Below, piece by piece: positions 25,129-32,357 of a stretch of 32,586 bases of DNA (the first letter of the stretch is position 1; the number at the start of each line of letters is the position of its first letter). Source of the stretch: an uncultured Oscillospiraceae bacterium. GTDB lineage: Bacteria; Bacillota; Clostridia; Oscillospirales; Ruminococcaceae. Position numbers and translations under genes: made by a program. Below the pieces are notes generated by a model. The model was not told where the DNA came from. It searched no databases and saw only the letters and a list, made by a program, of their open reading frames with translations. The DNA is taken from the NCBI GenBank assembly GCA_949295465.1, contig CASFKY010000073.1, positions 1 through 32,586 on the forward strand, given 5' to 3'.

Positions 25129-25896
25129 TCAGTTGCTCTGGCAAACGGGATTTTCAATCTCTCCCACCCCATCGATGGAGACCCGGATGCGGTCCCCGGG
25201 GGAGACGGGCACGCCGTAACCGGTGGGCGTCCCGGTGAGAATCAGGTCACCGGGCAACAAGGTCATGATATGGGAGATATAGGAAATCAGGTGAGGCACA
25301 TCCTGGATCATGGAACTGCTGTTGCCGCACCGCTCTTCCCTTTTGTTCACAAAGCAGTGCAGCACCAGGTTGGAAGGATCGATCTCCGAGACGATCAGGG
25401 AGGAAAGCGGCAGGAAGGTGTCAAAATTTTTGGCCCTGCCCCACAGCACATCTTCTTTCTGGATGTCGCTGGCAGTTACGTCATTGGCTGTCAGGTACCC
25501 CCACACATACTGCGAAGCCCGGGAAACCGAAACCTTTTGGGCGGTTTTCCCAATGACCACGGCCAGTTCCACCTCGGCGGTCAGGGTCTTGCAGACGGAA
25601 GGGCAAAAGATAGGGTCCCCTTGGGAGATCATGGATTGGGGGGATTTCAGAAAAATTTTGGGTTTGGCGGGGATAGTACATCCGCTTTGGGGTGAGACGT
25701 CTTTATAATTTAGCCCTGTCCCGACGATTTTTCCCGGTGGGGACAGGGGGAGAATCTGAAGAGAGGAAGCGGGCCAGACCGAATCTGTGGGCGAAAAATT
25801 TTCGGGGCTGGTGCCGGAAAGCTCCTGTACAAGATCGCCAGAGAGAATCCCATAAAAAACGCGATTTTGAAGGAGAAAACGACCGTAAGTTTTCAA
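25129..25896 (-). CDS. Fumarylacetoacetate hydrolase (FAH) family protein (TTG start)
   Basis: A protein of about 255 residues, first gene of the TRAP operon. FAH-fold motifs in order: GTGLNYKD, PKIFLKSPQSM, the metal Glu pair in TAEVELAVVIGKTA, GYLTANDVTASDIQ with the metal Asp, WGRAKNFDTFLPL, and LPGDLILTGTPTGYG. The family includes hydratases, isomerases, acylpyruvases and oxaloacetate decarboxylases acting on 2-oxo acids. No ATG fits: the best start is a TTG at 25896, five bases after AAGGAGA (25902-25908). The longer frame upstream covers the promoter and is not coding. The gene is poorer in G and C than its neighbours. Confidence 0.88.
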   Translation of the reverse strand: MKTYGRFLLQNRVFYGILSGDLVQELSGTSPENFSPTDSVWPASSLQILPLSPPGKIVGTGLNYKDVSPQSGCTIPAKPKIFLKSPQSMISQGDPIFCPSVCKTLTAEVELAVVIGKTAQKVSVSRASQYVWGYLTANDVTASDIQKEDVLWGRAKNFDTFLPLSSLIVSEIDPSNLVLHCFVNKREERCGNSSSMIQDVPHLISYISHIMTLLPGDLILTGTPTGYGVPVSPGDRIRVSIDGVGEIENPVCQSN

Positions 25897-25930
25897 GGTA
25901 ATCTCCTTATTTTTGAATTTTGTAGAATGA

Positions 25931-25946
25931 ATTCTGTCGACAATAT
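25931..25946. promoter_or_regulatory. Candidate GntR operator at the operon start
   Basis: The dyad ATTCTGTCGACAATAT (12 of 16 positions symmetrical, with TGTCGACA perfect) lies just downstream of the -10, about where transcription would begin. Its form resembles FadR-type T-GT-N-AC-A operators, fitting repression by the GntR/FCD protein. Confidence 0.45.
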
Positions 25947-25948
25947 AA

Positions 25949-25976
25949 ATTATACATCGATCTGTGGGTTTGTAAA
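25949..25976 (-). promoter_or_regulatory. Promoter of the FAH-TRAP catabolic operon
   Basis: On the - strand TTTACA (25971-25976) and a perfect TATAAT (25949-25954) have a 16-base spacer. It would drive all genes down to the amidohydrolase. Confidence 0.65.
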
Positions 25977-26243
25977 TGCCAAAAAGCAAAAATAAGTAAA
26001 ATATACGCGAATTCTCTCTTTTCACAAGAAAGTTTGGGGCCCATTAGGTAAAAATGACCAATATAAAAGAAAGCAAACAGGAGTGAAAGGCTGTTTTAAG
26101 GCTAGCTTGTTCTTGGGCAGCGCGGCACCCTTGAAAATGTGCCGGCCAGATTGTTAAGCAGTAAAAGGCAAAAAGCGACCGAGTTGAAGTGGCGTGCGGC
26201 TTTTGGGGAGCAGGGCAAAGGGGAGAAAGAGATGGAATACGGG
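25977..26243. other. Gap without a recognisable gene
   Basis: Between the two divergent promoters I see no gene, RNA or clear repeat. Frames crossing it are not preceded by ribosome sites and match no family. Confidence 0.5.
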
Positions 26244-26272
26244 TTGCAAAAAAAGACGCGGCATGGTATATT
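26244..26272 (+). promoter_or_regulatory. Promoter for the Rrf2 regulator
   Basis: TTGCAA (26244-26249) and TATATT (26267-26272) with a 17-base spacer, only about 24 bases before the start codon, so the leader is very short. Confidence 0.65.
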
Positions 26273-26295
26273 GTTAGTATTCCGAGGTGACAAGT

Positions 26296-26733
26296 ATGAA
26301 ATTTTCGACCAAAGGGCGCTACGCGCTGCGGCTGATGGCGGCATTGGCCAGCCGGCCTGCGGGGGAGAACGTCTCCCTGCGGGAGATCAGCCAGGAGCAG
26401 GAGATCAGCCTGAAATATATGGAACAGATCATCACTCCGCTGGTACGCGCCGGCCTGGTGCGCAGCGGCCGGGGCAGCCAGGGAGGGTATCGGCTGGCCC
26501 GGCCTGCCGGTCAGTACACCGTGGGGGAGATCCTGCGGGCGGTGGAGGGAGACCTCTCCCCCATCCAGTGCCTGGAGGACGCCCAGAATCAGTGTCCCCA
26601 CTATGCTCGCTGTTCCACCATCCGATTCTGGGAGGGGCTGGACCGGGTGATCCAGCAATATGTGGACAGTGTGAGCCTGGAAGAACTGCGCCCGGAGAGC
26701 GCCCCGGCCCCGGAGAGTGAGCCTGCCCCCTGA
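26296..26733 (+). CDS. Rrf2-family regulator (IscR-like)
   Basis: A 145-residue regulator. The winged HTH is typical (MKFSTKGRYALRLMAALA, then VSLREISQEQEISLKYMEQIITPLVRAGLV and SGRGSQGGYRLAR). Three Cys in the ligand loop, Cys92, Cys100 and Cys106, match the positions that hold an Fe-S cluster in IscR, although the first spacing is longer (x7 against x5). It could sense iron-sulfur status, oxygen or nitric oxide, but CymR-type members without a cluster also exist. The ATG at 26296 has GAGGTGA upstream; a GTG nine bases earlier overlaps that site. A dehydratase needing an Fe-S cluster lies next door. Confidence 0.92.
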   Translation: MKFSTKGRYALRLMAALASRPAGENVSLREISQEQEISLKYMEQIITPLVRAGLVRSGRGSQGGYRLARPAGQYTVGEILRAVEGDLSPIQCLEDAQNQCPHYARCSTIRFWEGLDRVIQQYVDSVSLEELRPESAPAPESEPAP

Positions 26734-26760
26734 GGGCCCTTTCCAGAAAAAGCAACAAGC

Positions 26761-26795
26761 AATGCCCGGACCGATTTTGGTCCGGGCATTTTTTT
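26761..26795 (+). terminator. Intrinsic terminator of the Rrf2 gene
   Basis: Perfect 12-bp stem AATGCCCGGACC / GGTCCGGGCATT with loop GATTTT, then a T run. Confidence 0.88.
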
Positions 26796-26945
26796 GCAGA
26801 ACAGCGGCGCAGCGAAGCCACCAAAAGGGGGACACAAGAAAAAACCTGTGAAAACGGAAAAAATCTCTGTTTTTCTTTGTGCGATTTTCGTGCTACACTG
26901 GAGAAAACAGAGAGGCCGGGCTGTCCGGCCGGAAGGGAGAGACCC

Positions 26946-28667
26946 ATGGAAGAAAAGGACTGCATGCACTTCAAGGATTACCGCAGCGGCCAGCTCACCA
27001 ACGGCATCGAGCGGGCGGCCCACCGGGCTCTGCTGTACAGCACCGGGCTGGACACCGAGGACCTGAAAAAGCCTATGGTGGCGGTGGTCAACTCCTTCAC
27101 CGAGATGGTGCCCGGCCACATCCATCTGCGGGAAATCGCGGATTTTGTCAAGCAGGGCATCATCGAGGCGGGAGGCATCCCCCGGGAGTTCAACACCATC
27201 GCCATCTGCGACGGCATCTGCCAGGGCCACAAGGGGATGAGCTATCCCCTGCCCAGCCGGGAGATCATTGCCGACTCCATCGAGTACATGATCGAGGCCC
27301 ACCAGTTTGACGCCATGGTGATGCTGCCCGGCTGCGACAAGATCGTGCCCGGGATGTTGATGGCGGCCATGCGGCTGAACATCCCCGCCATCCTGGTGCC
27401 GGGCGGGCCCATGCTGCCCGGCTGCTACAAGGAGATGGAAGTGCTCACCCTCACCGATATGCGAGAGCTCATCGGCCGTACCCAGACCGGCAAGATGAGG
27501 GTGGAGGATCTGCTGGAGGCGGAAAAATGCGCCCTGCCCGGCTACGGCACCTGCTCCATGCTGGGCACCGCCAACACCATGAGCTGCCTGGCCGAGGTGC
27601 TGGGCATGTCCCTGCCCGGCTGCGGGCTGGCCCATGCGGTGTCGGCCAAAAAGCGGCGGATCGCCAAGCAGTCGGGCCGGCGAATTGTGGAGATGATCCG
27701 GGAGGATCTCACTCCCCGCAGGATCATGACCTGGCAGGCATTGCGCAACGCCATTGCCGCCAGCATGGCCATGGGGGCCTCCACCAACAGCACCCTCCAC
27801 CTGCCGGCCATCGCCCATGAGGCGGGCATCCCCATCACCCTGCGGGATTTTGATGAGATCAGCCGCCAGGTGCCCTACCTGTGCAACATCAAGCCCTCGG
27901 GCAAGTATCCTCTCTCCGTGCTGGAGGAGGCAGGGGGTATCCCGGCAGTGCTCAAGGCCATCGAGCCCAAACTGGACGCCGATGTGCTCACGGTCACCGG
28001 CCGTACCCTGAAAGAGGAGCTGGCCGATGTGCCTTTGGTGGAAAACGACGTGATCTATCCCCTCTCGGCCCCCAAGAACCCGGAGGGAGGCCTGGCCATC
28101 CTCCACGGCAACCTGGCGCCGGACGGAGCGGTGGTGAAAAAGAGCGGGGTCAAGCCCTCCATGTACCATTTTGAGGGGCGGGCCCGGGTCTTTCACTCCA
28201 TGGAGGAGGCCAGCGCCGCGGTGTCGGGGGACCAGATCCAGAAGGGGGACATCCTGGTCATCACCTATGAGGGGCCCAAGGGCGGCCCCGGCATGCGGGA
28301 GATGCACATGACCACCAGCCTGATCGTGGGCCGGGGGATGGATGAGAGCTGTGCCCTCATCACCGACGGGCGGTTTTCCGGCTCTACCCGGGGGCCCTGC
28401 ATCGGCCATGTCTCCCCGGAGGCGGCCGCCGGCGGCCCCATCGCCGCGGTGGAGGAGGGGGATAAGATCATCATCGACATCCCCGGCCGTACCCTCACCC
28501 TCTGTGTGCCGCAGGAGGAGATAAGCCGCCGGCTGGCCAAGGTGAAGCACATCCGAAAGGACCGCACCCCGGCGCTGGATCGATATTCGGCACTGGTGAC
28601 CTCGGCAGATAAGGGGGCGGTGCTCAAGACCCCCGAGGAGCTGGCCCGGGAAGCCGGGGCCGAATAA
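26946..28667 (+). CDS. ilvD: IlvD/Edd-family dehydratase, probably dihydroxy-acid dehydratase
   Basis: A 573-residue Fe-S dehydratase. Motifs: VVNSFTEMVPGHIHL, EFNTIAICDGICQGHKGMSY, LPSREIIADSIEYM, LPGCDKIVPGMLMAAMRLNIPA (Cys130) and GTCSMLGTANTMSCLAEVLGMSLPG (Cys203), with DGRFSGSTRGPCIGHVSPEAAAGGP near the end. Cys130 and Cys203 sit at cluster-ligand positions; PGH replaces the PCN of [2Fe-2S] members, as in E. coli IlvD. GYGTCSMLG differs from the usual GSCGGM, so a sugar-acid dehydratase role is possible. No other branched-chain amino acid genes are seen. The ATG at 26946 is preferred; one at 26964 is possible. A -10 TACACT lies at 26894-26899 without a clear -35. Confidence 0.85.
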   Translation: MEEKDCMHFKDYRSGQLTNGIERAAHRALLYSTGLDTEDLKKPMVAVVNSFTEMVPGHIHLREIADFVKQGIIEAGGIPREFNTIAICDGICQGHKGMSYPLPSREIIADSIEYMIEAHQFDAMVMLPGCDKIVPGMLMAAMRLNIPAILVPGGPMLPGCYKEMEVLTLTDMRELIGRTQTGKMRVEDLLEAEKCALPGYGTCSMLGTANTMSCLAEVLGMSLPGCGLAHAVSAKKRRIAKQSGRRIVEMIREDLTPRRIMTWQALRNAIAASMAMGASTNSTLHLPAIAHEAGIPITLRDFDEISRQVPYLCNIKPSGKYPLSVLEEAGGIPAVLKAIEPKLDADVLTVTGRTLKEELADVPLVENDVIYPLSAPKNPEGGLAILHGNLAPDGAVVKKSGVKPSMYHFEGRARVFHSMEEASAAVSGDQIQKGDILVITYEGPKGGPGMREMHMTTSLIVGRGMDESCALITDGRFSGSTRGPCIGHVSPEAAAGGPIAAVEEGDKIIIDIPGRTLTLCVPQEEISRRLAKVKHIRKDRTPALDRYSALVTSADKGAVLKTPEELAREAGAE

Positions 28668-28690
28668 ATACGCGGCAGAAAGGGCAGACA

Positions 28691-28732
28691 AAAAGGCCGG
28701 GGCAGCGCGGAAGGGCGCTGCCCCGGCCTTTT
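28691..28732. terminator. Bidirectional intrinsic terminator
   Basis: Perfect 18-bp stem (28691-28708 / 28715-28732) with GGAAGG loop, between the dehydratase and the cyclophilin. Confidence 0.88.
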
Positions 28733-28753
28733 GCCGCGGGGAGGAGGAAAAAC

Positions 28754-29230
28754 TTATTCCTCCACCACTCGGATGCTCTGAATCACCTGGGGCTTGCGGG
28801 GCCGGTCGGCAAAGCCGGTGGGGGTGGAGGCGATCTCGTCCACCGTGTCCATCCCGCTCACCACCCGGCCGAAAGCGGCATACTGGCCGTCCAGGTAGGG
28901 GGCGTCGTCGTGCATGATGAAGAACTGGCTGCCGGCGCTGTCCGGGTCCTGGGCGCGGGCCATGCTGATGACTCCCCGCACATGCTTGATGGGGTTGTTC
29001 CAGCCATTGGCGGCAAACTCGCCCTTGATCTCCCAGCCGGGGCCGCCCATGCCGGTGCCCTCGGGGCAGCCGCCCTGGATCATAAAGCCCGGAATGATGC
29101 GGTGGAAGGTGAGGCCGTCGTAAAATTTCTCGTTGACCAGTTTGAGAAAGTTGGCCACCGTGATGGGGGCTGCGCTCTCGTCCAGCTCCAGATCGATGGT
29201 CTTTCCGTTTTCCATGGTGATGCGGATCAT
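28754..29230 (-). CDS. Cyclophilin-type peptidyl-prolyl cis-trans isomerase
   Basis: A 158-residue protein without a signal peptide, so cytoplasmic. It speeds proline isomerisation during folding. Active-site motifs are complete: TFHRIIPGFMIQGG (with the catalytic Arg), RGVISMARAQDPDSAGSQFFI, and LDGQYAAFGRVVSGMD. The insert GTGMGGPGWEIKGEF is common in Gram-positive forms. AAGGAG precedes the ATG. It is monocistronic, with its own promoter just downstream of the DNA-repair pair. Confidence 0.96.
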   Translation of the reverse strand: MIRITMENGKTIDLELDESAAPITVANFLKLVNEKFYDGLTFHRIIPGFMIQGGCPEGTGMGGPGWEIKGEFAANGWNNPIKHVRGVISMARAQDPDSAGSQFFIMHDDAPYLDGQYAAFGRVVSGMDTVDEIASTPTGFADRPRKPQVIQSIRVVEE

Positions 29231-29271
29231 GGCAAAAACTCCTTTGTTATGGTGATGGGGTCTCTGGCTTC

Positions 29272-29300
29272 AGTATAACATATCCCGCCCCGAAGGGCAA
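29272..29300 (-). promoter_or_regulatory. Promoter for the cyclophilin gene
   Basis: On the - strand TTGCCC (29295-29300) and TATACT (29272-29277) with a 17-base spacer. Confidence 0.6.
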
Positions 29301-29305
29301 AGCAG

Positions 29306-30064
29306 CTATACCAGATGCTGCAGCTCGGTCATGTTTTCCCAGTATCGCTTGGGGCAGTTGGTCATGCGGCAGCGAGGATTTTCCCGGGCCTGGATGGTAA
29401 GGGTCTCATAAAACCGCTTCCAGGCCTGTTGCAGCCGGGCCTCCCCCTCCTCCACCGGGGGCAGATGGAACTCCCCCTCCATCTCCAGATAGGAGGCAGT
29501 GTGGTCCCGGTAGAGCAGCACCGCCCCGTGGGCGGCATCGCAGATCAGGAAGTTCTCCTCGGGAAACCGGGCGCAGAAATGTCCCCGCAGCAGGGGCAGC
29601 ACATAGTGCTTGGGGGTGATGCGGGCGGCCAGAAGGCCGTCGTATTCCTGAAAGCGGAGAAATCCCTTCAGAAGATGGGCCTCCCCGGTCACCGCCTTTT
29701 CCAGCGCCAGCACCGGGGCCACCGCCTCGTGGCCCAAAAACCAGGGGGCCCGCCGTCCCAGGGGGTAGGCAAAGCGCAGAAAGCGCAGCAGGGCCAGCTC
29801 CTTGCCCTCGCTGCCGTTCAAAAAGGCCAGGCTCACCAGCTCCCGGGCCCGGGGACCCAGCTTTTCGTCGATGCTCCTGTCCACCCGGTCGGCCTTTTCC
29901 GGGTCGGTGTGGATGAGCCGGCTCTCGTAGAGGGTGGGAGAAAACTCTTGGGCGGGGCAGATGGCAAAGGGTTCCTCCCGGCGGAAAAAGGCCTCAAACA
30001 CACAGCACAAAAAGCCCTGCCAGCTGGAATCGTACAGGTACACTACATCTGCCTGGCGATACAT
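29306..30064 (-). CDS. TIGR03915-type putative DNA metabolism protein
   Basis: A 252-residue protein of the family annotated as probable DNA repair/metabolism protein (TIGR03915, DUF4130-like). Recognisable parts are YLYDSSWQGFLCCVFEAFFRREEP at the start, LRFAYPLGRR, the central HYVLPLLRGHFCARFPEENFLICD and the closing CRMTNCPKRYWENMTEL. No activity is proven for the family. It is nearly always paired with the radical-SAM protein encoded just upstream; here the two genes overlap by 22 bases and the AGGAGG site lies inside the partner's last codons, so they are translationally coupled. Confidence 0.85.
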   Translation of the reverse strand: MYRQADVVYLYDSSWQGFLCCVFEAFFRREEPFAICPAQEFSPTLYESRLIHTDPEKADRVDRSIDEKLGPRARELVSLAFLNGSEGKELALLRFLRFAYPLGRRAPWFLGHEAVAPVLALEKAVTGEAHLLKGFLRFQEYDGLLAARITPKHYVLPLLRGHFCARFPEENFLICDAAHGAVLLYRDHTASYLEMEGEFHLPPVEEGEARLQQAWKRFYETLTIQARENPRCRMTNCPKRYWENMTELQHLV

Positions 30065-31383
30065 GCCACCGCCTCCTCCCGTATCTGGATTCCGGCCAGC
30101 CGGGGCGGCACCCCCTGCCCGGCCAGCTGCCGCACCTGAGGCGCCGCAAACAGGCTCAGCTGCTCACAGCCCTCGTTGAAGACTTCCGGGTCCAGCAGGG
30201 CCCGGGCCACCAGCTCCCGGCGAGGACTGCGGCTGCCGGAATAGCCCCGGCAGCACAAAAAGTACTGGGCCCGCTTGAGCACCACTCCGATCCGCTTCAG
30301 TTCCGGCAGGCCCAGGGCCCCGTTTTTCCGGGCGATCAGGATCCGGCGGGCGCTGCGGGGCCCGATGCCCGGCACCCGAAGCAGCTCCTCCTCCCCGGCC
30401 CGGTTCACATCCACCGGGAATCGGTCAAAATGGCGCAGGGCCCAGTGGCATTTGGGGTCCATATAGGGGTCAAAGTTGGGGCAGTCCTCGTCCAGGATCT
30501 CCTCGGCGGAAAAATGGTAGTAGCGGAGCATCCAGTCGGCCTGATAGAGCCGGTGTTCCCGCAAAAGAGGCGGCGGGGTGTACAGGGCCGGCAGCCGGCT
30601 GTCCTCCACCACCGGGATATAGGCCGAGAAAAACACCCGCCTGAGGGAGTATTTCCGATACAGTCCCTGGGTCAGGTGAAGGATCTGCCGGTCGCTCTCG
30701 GGGGTGGCCCCCACGATCATCTGGGTGCTCTGGCCGGCGGGGGCGAACCGGGGAGCGTGCCGGTAGAGGGCCAGCTCCCGCCGATTCTGGGCAGAGGAGG
30801 CAGCGATCTGCCCCATGGGCCGCAGGATGGCCGCGCGGCTCTTGTCCGGGGCCAGCAGGCTCAGGCTGGCCTCGCTGGGCAGCTCAATATTCACGCTGAG
30901 CCGGTCAGCCAGCAGGCCCAGCTGGCGCACCAGCTCCGGGCTGGAACCGGGGATGGCCTTGGCGTGGATATACCCCCGGAAACGGTATTCCTCCCGCAGC
31001 AGGGTGAGGGCCGAGATCATCTGCTCCATGGTGTAGTCGGGGCTCACCAGAACCGCGCTGGACAAAAACAGTCCCTCGATATAGTTGCGCCGGTAAAACT
31101 GGATGGTGAGCTCGGCCAGCTCCCGGGGGGTGAAGGCGGCCCGGGGCAGGTCGTTGGAGCGCCGGTTCACGCAGTATCGGCAGTCGTAGGCACAGATGTT
31201 GGTGTAGAGCACCTTCAGCAGGGAGACACACCGCCCGTCCGCCGTGAAGGTGTGGCAGCAGCCCGGCGCCTGACAATTGCCGATGGCCCCGGCCTGGCCG
31301 CCCCGATCGCTGCCGCTGGAGGTACAGGCCACGTCGTACTTGGCGCTGTCGGCCAGAATGGCCAGTTTTTCCTCCAGTTCCAC
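30043..31383 (-). CDS. TIGR03916-type radical-SAM DNA modification/repair protein
   Basis: A 446-residue radical-SAM enzyme. CxxxCxxC is present as Cys64-x3-Cys68-x2-Cys71 (CAYDCRYC), preceded by extra Cys at 20, 37, 42, 43 and 52 that could hold a second cluster. A C-terminal helix-hairpin-helix, LLRVPGIGPRSARRIL, suggests DNA binding. The family is annotated as putative DNA modification/repair, without a proven reaction. The GTG at 31383 fits the usual N-terminus (ELEEKLAILADSAKYDVACTSSG) and has a GGGGGTGG site; the open frame upstream is not conserved-looking. The partner gene overlaps its 3' end. A terminator lies just upstream. Confidence 0.87.
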   Translation of the reverse strand: MELEEKLAILADSAKYDVACTSSGSDRGGQAGAIGNCQAPGCCHTFTADGRCVSLLKVLYTNICAYDCRYCVNRRSNDLPRAAFTPRELAELTIQFYRRNYIEGLFLSSAVLVSPDYTMEQMISALTLLREEYRFRGYIHAKAIPGSSPELVRQLGLLADRLSVNIELPSEASLSLLAPDKSRAAILRPMGQIAASSAQNRRELALYRHAPRFAPAGQSTQMIVGATPESDRQILHLTQGLYRKYSLRRVFFSAYIPVVEDSRLPALYTPPPLLREHRLYQADWMLRYYHFSAEEILDEDCPNFDPYMDPKCHWALRHFDRFPVDVNRAGEEELLRVPGIGPRSARRILIARKNGALGLPELKRIGVVLKRAQYFLCCRGYSGSRSPRRELVARALLDPEVFNEGCEQLSLFAAPQVRQLAGQGVPPRLAGIQIREEAVACIARQM

Positions 31384-31427
31384 CCAAAACCACCCCCTCT
31401 GTGGCATTTTCCCCTTTAGGGGAAGAT

Positions 31428-31466
31428 AAAAAAGACGGCCTTTGGGCCCAGAACGGCCCAAAAGCC
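31428..31466 (-). terminator. Terminator of the S24 repressor gene
   Basis: On the - strand a 12-bp stem (one G-U pair, loop GTTCTG) is followed by GTCTTTTTT. It separates the repressor from the radical-SAM gene, for which I see no clear promoter in the remaining 45 bases, so some read-through is possible. Confidence 0.75.
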
Positions 31467-31533
31467 GCCCAAAGGACAAAAAGTCCGCCTAATGGGACGA
31501 CTCCCCCGCTATACTTTCAGATAGAGGGCGGGC

Positions 31534-32139
31534 TTACCACTGGCTGACGGTTTTGACCACCTTGCCCACCACATGCAGGTGCTCCAGTTCCTCGCCGCTG
31601 AGCACCAGTTCCTCATATTCCGGGTTGAAGGGCTGCAATACCACGCTGCTGCCCCGCACCAGGTATCGCTTGAGGGTACCCTCTCCTTCCCCGTAGATCA
31701 GAACCCCCAGATCGCCGCTGTCCAGGGTGGGCTGCTTGTGCACCAGGGCCAGGTCCCCCTCCCGGATGCGGGGCTCCATGCTGTCCCCCTTCACCACCAG
31801 GTAAAAGTAGGATTCCGGGTCCTTGACGCTGGCCAGCTCGGTGCCGTAGTCCTCCTCATAGGCCAGGGCCCCGTAGCCCGCCCGCACAGTGCCCACCACC
31901 GGGATGCCGGTCTGGGCATAGGGCAGCTGAAAGGAGGTGAGTGCGGGCGATTTGCCCAGCAAATCGTCGGTGCTCACCCCCAGCAGCCGGGCAAGGGCGG
32001 CGAGGGTATCCGGCCCGGGAGAGGATTTCCCGCTCTCCCACTTGCCCACGGCCTGTTGGGAGACCCCCATCCGGGCGCTGAGCTGGGCCTGGCTGAGGCC
32101 GGCGGCCTTGCGAAGCTCTTTGAGACGGTCCTTGAACAT
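31534..32139 (-). CDS. HTH-S24 self-cleaving repressor (LexA/CI-like)
   Basis: A 201-residue two-domain repressor. An XRE-type HTH (about 4-62; LSQAQLSARMGVSQQAVGKWESGK) binds DNA. The C-terminal S24 domain has Ser120 in VVKGDSMEPRIREGDLALV and Lys157 in EGTLKRY, the catalytic dyad, and an Ala87-Gly88 cleavage site in TVRAGYG. Such proteins cut themselves when bound to RecA filaments after DNA damage. The HTH is of the phage-repressor kind, not the LexA winged helix, so this is not the standard LexA. The ATG at 32139 has GGAG upstream. Four matching boxes lie in the adjacent divergent gap. Confidence 0.93.
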   Translation of the reverse strand: MFKDRLKELRKAAGLSQAQLSARMGVSQQAVGKWESGKSSPGPDTLAALARLLGVSTDDLLGKSPALTSFQLPYAQTGIPVVGTVRAGYGALAYEEDYGTELASVKDPESYFYLVVKGDSMEPRIREGDLALVHKQPTLDSGDLGVLIYGEGEGTLKRYLVRGSSVVLQPFNPEYEELVLSGEELEHLHVVGKVVKTVSQW

Positions 32140-32196
32140 AATCCATACGCTCCGTTTCTGGCGCCGGGCCCAGGGCCCGGCAGTCCTGATGATTTT

Positions 32197-32225
32197 ATAA
32201 TACAACAATAGGTGGTAAAAGTAAA
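32197..32225 (-). promoter_or_regulatory. Promoter of the S24 repressor gene
   Basis: On the - strand TTTACT (32220-32225) and TATTAT (32197-32202) have a 17-base spacer, which holds one of the ACAAC boxes (32202-32216), consistent with autorepression. Confidence 0.6.
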
Positions 32226-32309
32226 GAAGAAATCACAACAAAAAGTTGTTAAAATACCATTGACAACAACTAAATGTTGTAATATACTCAAAATACAACA
32301 AAAGGTTGT
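32202..32309. repeat. Four ACAAC-N5-GTTGT operator boxes
   Basis: Boxes at 32202-32216 (right half GTGGT), 32235-32249, 32266-32280 and 32295-32309. Three have perfect 5-bp arms with a 5-base A-rich centre. Centres are 33, 31 and 29 bases apart, about three helical turns, suited to cooperative binding on one face by the S24 repressor. Confidence 0.8.
32260..32288 (+). promoter_or_regulatory. Strong promoter for the right-end gene
   Basis: Perfect TTGACA (32260-32265) and TATACT (32283-32288) with a 17-base spacer. The box at 32266-32280 fills the spacer and the box at 32295-32309 covers the start of transcription, so it should be tightly repressed. Confidence 0.8.
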
Positions 32310-32357
32310 TGCATTCGACAGAGTTCACTTCTGAGAGTACACAGGAGGGGTTCAGAT

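Noticed and set aside
26044-26835. 263-codon - strand frame before and across the Rrf2 gene
   Set aside because: It is antisense to a complete Rrf2 regulator and crosses its promoter and terminator.
26601-28691. 696-codon - strand frame opposite the dehydratase
   Set aside because: It crosses a strong terminator and the whole IlvD/Edd gene, and its product is Gly/His/Gln-rich without motifs.
31534-32139. Calling the S24 protein LexA
   Set aside because: The DNA-binding domain is an XRE HTH rather than the LexA winged helix, and the nearby boxes are not LexA sites.
32202-32309. CRISPR-like array
   Set aside because: The repeats are 15-bp dyads placed in promoters with short spacers, not long direct repeats with unique spacers, and no cas genes are present.
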